6,578 nucleotides of DNA from an uncultured Pseudomonadota bacterium. GTDB taxonomy: Bacteria > Pseudomonadota > Gammaproteobacteria > Burkholderiales > Burkholderiaceae. Below, piece after piece: positions 5,852 through 6,578 of the stretch (positions are counted from its first letter, which is position 1; each line of letters begins with the position of its first letter). Below the pieces are notes generated by a model. It did not search any database and had not been told where the DNA came from. It was given only the letters and a program-made list of their open reading frames with translations. The DNA lies in contig CAMLIZ010000202.1 in the NCBI GenBank assembly GCA_946480245.1, forward strand, positions 1 to 6,578. Reading direction: 5' to 3'. Both the position numbers and the translations under genes were made by a program.

Positions 5852-6578
5852 ACCCCAGCAGCAACACGCCCGAGCACATCGTGCACGAGGAGAAGGCACA
5901 GCTCGACTTCTCGCGCGACATGAGCTACGGCGACTACCTGCACCTGGACCAGGTGCTGAGTGCGCAGCACCCGCTGTCGCCCGAGCACAACGAGATGCTG
6001 TTCATCGTGCAGCACCAGACCAGCGAGCTGTGGATGAAGCTGATGCTGCACGAGCTGCGCGCGGCCATCGGCCACATTGCGCGCGACGAGCTGCCGCCTG
6101 CTTTCAAGATGCTGGCGCGCGTGAGCAAGATCATGGAGCAGCTGGTGCACGCCTGGGACGTGCTGGCCACCATGACGCCGCCCGAGTACAGCGCCATGCG
6201 GCCGTACCTGGGCCAGTCCAGCGGCTTCCAGAGTTACCAGTACCGCTGCATCGAGTTCTCGATGGGCAACAAGAACCGCGCCATGCTCAAGCCCCACGAG
6301 CACCGCGCCGACCTGCTGGCGCTGGTGCAGGCGGCGTACGAAGCCCCGTCGCTGTACGACGAGGCCCTGCGCCTGATGGCGCGGCGTGGCCTGGCCGTGC
6401 CCGCCAGCCACACCGAGCGCGACTGGACGCAGCCCTATGTGGAAAACGATGCGGTGGAGCAGGCCTGGCTCACCGTGTACCGCAACCCCGAAAAGCACTG
6501 GGACCTGTACCAGCTGGGCGAGGAGCTGACCGACCTGGAAGACGCCTTCCGCCTCTGGCGCTTCCGCCACGTGACCAC
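5848..6578 (+). CDS. kynA: Tryptophan 2,3-dioxygenase, 5' part (cut by window end)
   Basis: This haem enzyme opens the indole ring of L-tryptophan with O2 to give N-formylkynurenine, the first and committing step. The window holds 243 codons plus two bases; bacterial enzymes are usually about 280-300 residues, so a short C-terminal part is missing. The frame is open to the edge. Family segments are [20 protein letters not shown] (25-44), [16 protein letters not shown] (50-65) with the active-site His56, [14 protein letters not shown] (124-137), the GNKN loop (140-143) and LWRFRH (236-241) ending in the His expected to be the proximal haem ligand (His241). The ATG lies in an ATGA overlap with the kynU stop, so translation is probably coupled. 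It is third in kynB-kynU-kynA although it acts first. Cytosolic tetramer in known homologues. No odd features in the visible part. Confidence 0.97.
   Translation, partial: MNPSSNTPEHIVHEEKAQLDFSRDMSYGDYLHLDQVLSAQHPLSPEHNEMLFIVQHQTSELWMKLMLHELRAAIGHIARDELPPAFKMLARVSKIMEQLVHAWDVLATMTPPEYSAMRPYLGQSSGFQSYQYRCIEFSMGNKNRAMLKPHEHRADLLALVQAAYEAPSLYDEALRLMARRGLAVPASHTERDWTQPYVENDAVEQAWLTVYRNPEKHWDLYQLGEELTDLEDAFRLWRFRHVT

Noticed and set aside
4412..5899. Long open frame of 495 codons on the minus strand opposite kynB/kynU.
   Set aside because: It is antisense to the unmistakable kynureninase, shows no recognisable domain, is rich in His, Arg and Ala, and arises from the GC-rich third positions of kynU.
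5752..6570. Minus-strand open frame of 272 codons opposite kynA.
   Set aside because: It mirrors the tryptophan 2,3-dioxygenase coding sequence; its Val/His/Gln-rich translation matches no family and is a codon-bias artefact.
1..6578. Search for mobile elements, tRNA/rRNA, CRISPR arrays, phage genes or a defence system.
   Set aside because: Nothing of the kind was seen by eye: no direct-repeat arrays, terminal inverted repeats, transposase motifs or tRNA-like cloverleaf, and the content is ordinary catabolic genes.

Overview
The window reads as chromosomal DNA of a high-GC betaproteobacterium, most likely Burkholderiales. The reasons are strong GC bias at third codon positions, tightly packed genes with ATGA stop/start overlaps, and the kynB-kynU-kynA gene order known from Ralstonia/Cupriavidus-type genomes. 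This taxonomic call is inference from gene content and composition. There is no sign of a mobile element, phage, CRISPR array, tRNA or rRNA, and almost every base is coding.

Layout. Bases 1-848 (+) are the 3' end of a Ser/Thr protein kinase gene whose product carries a C-terminal universal stress protein (UspA) domain; the 5' part lies outside the window. It converges, with a 21-base gap, on a minus-strand block read from about 3836 down to 870. In transcription order that block is an anthranilate/benzoate-type acyl-CoA ligase, a 4-hydroxybenzoyl-CoA-type thioesterase, a RidA-family protein and, after an 80-base gap, a VOC (PhnB-like glyoxalase-fold) protein. The first three are joined by ATGA overlaps. 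Divergently, from about 3928 to the right edge (+), runs kynB (kynurenine formamidase), kynU (kynureninase) and kynA (tryptophan 2,3-dioxygenase, cut by the window end). kynB and kynU are 4 bases apart, and kynU and kynA overlap by ATGA.

Control. The 91 bases between the ligase and kynB start codons hold a perfect 13-base dyad, TAGTTG-T-CAACTA. It contains the consensus -35 hexamer (TTGACA) of a well-formed minus-strand promoter with a 17-base spacer. It also lies just downstream of a plausible -10 (TATACT) for the kyn operon. One dimeric repressor, of a type that resembles MarR family regulators, could therefore silence both directions. No regulator gene is in the window.

How the genes fit together. 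KynA, KynB and KynU convert L-tryptophan to N-formylkynurenine, kynurenine, and then anthranilate plus alanine. The divergent ligase belongs to the benzoate/2-aminobenzoate-CoA ligase group, so the simplest reading is that anthranilate is next activated to 2-aminobenzoyl-CoA. The thioesterase could recycle trapped CoA. The RidA protein lacks the canonical catalytic arginine and could act on an enamine/imine further down an aerobic CoA-thioester route. The ring-attacking oxygenase/reductase of that route is not in the window. The most interesting points are the shared operator, the coupling of tryptophan breakdown to CoA-ligated anthranilate, the Arg-less RidA, and the kinase-UspA fusion.
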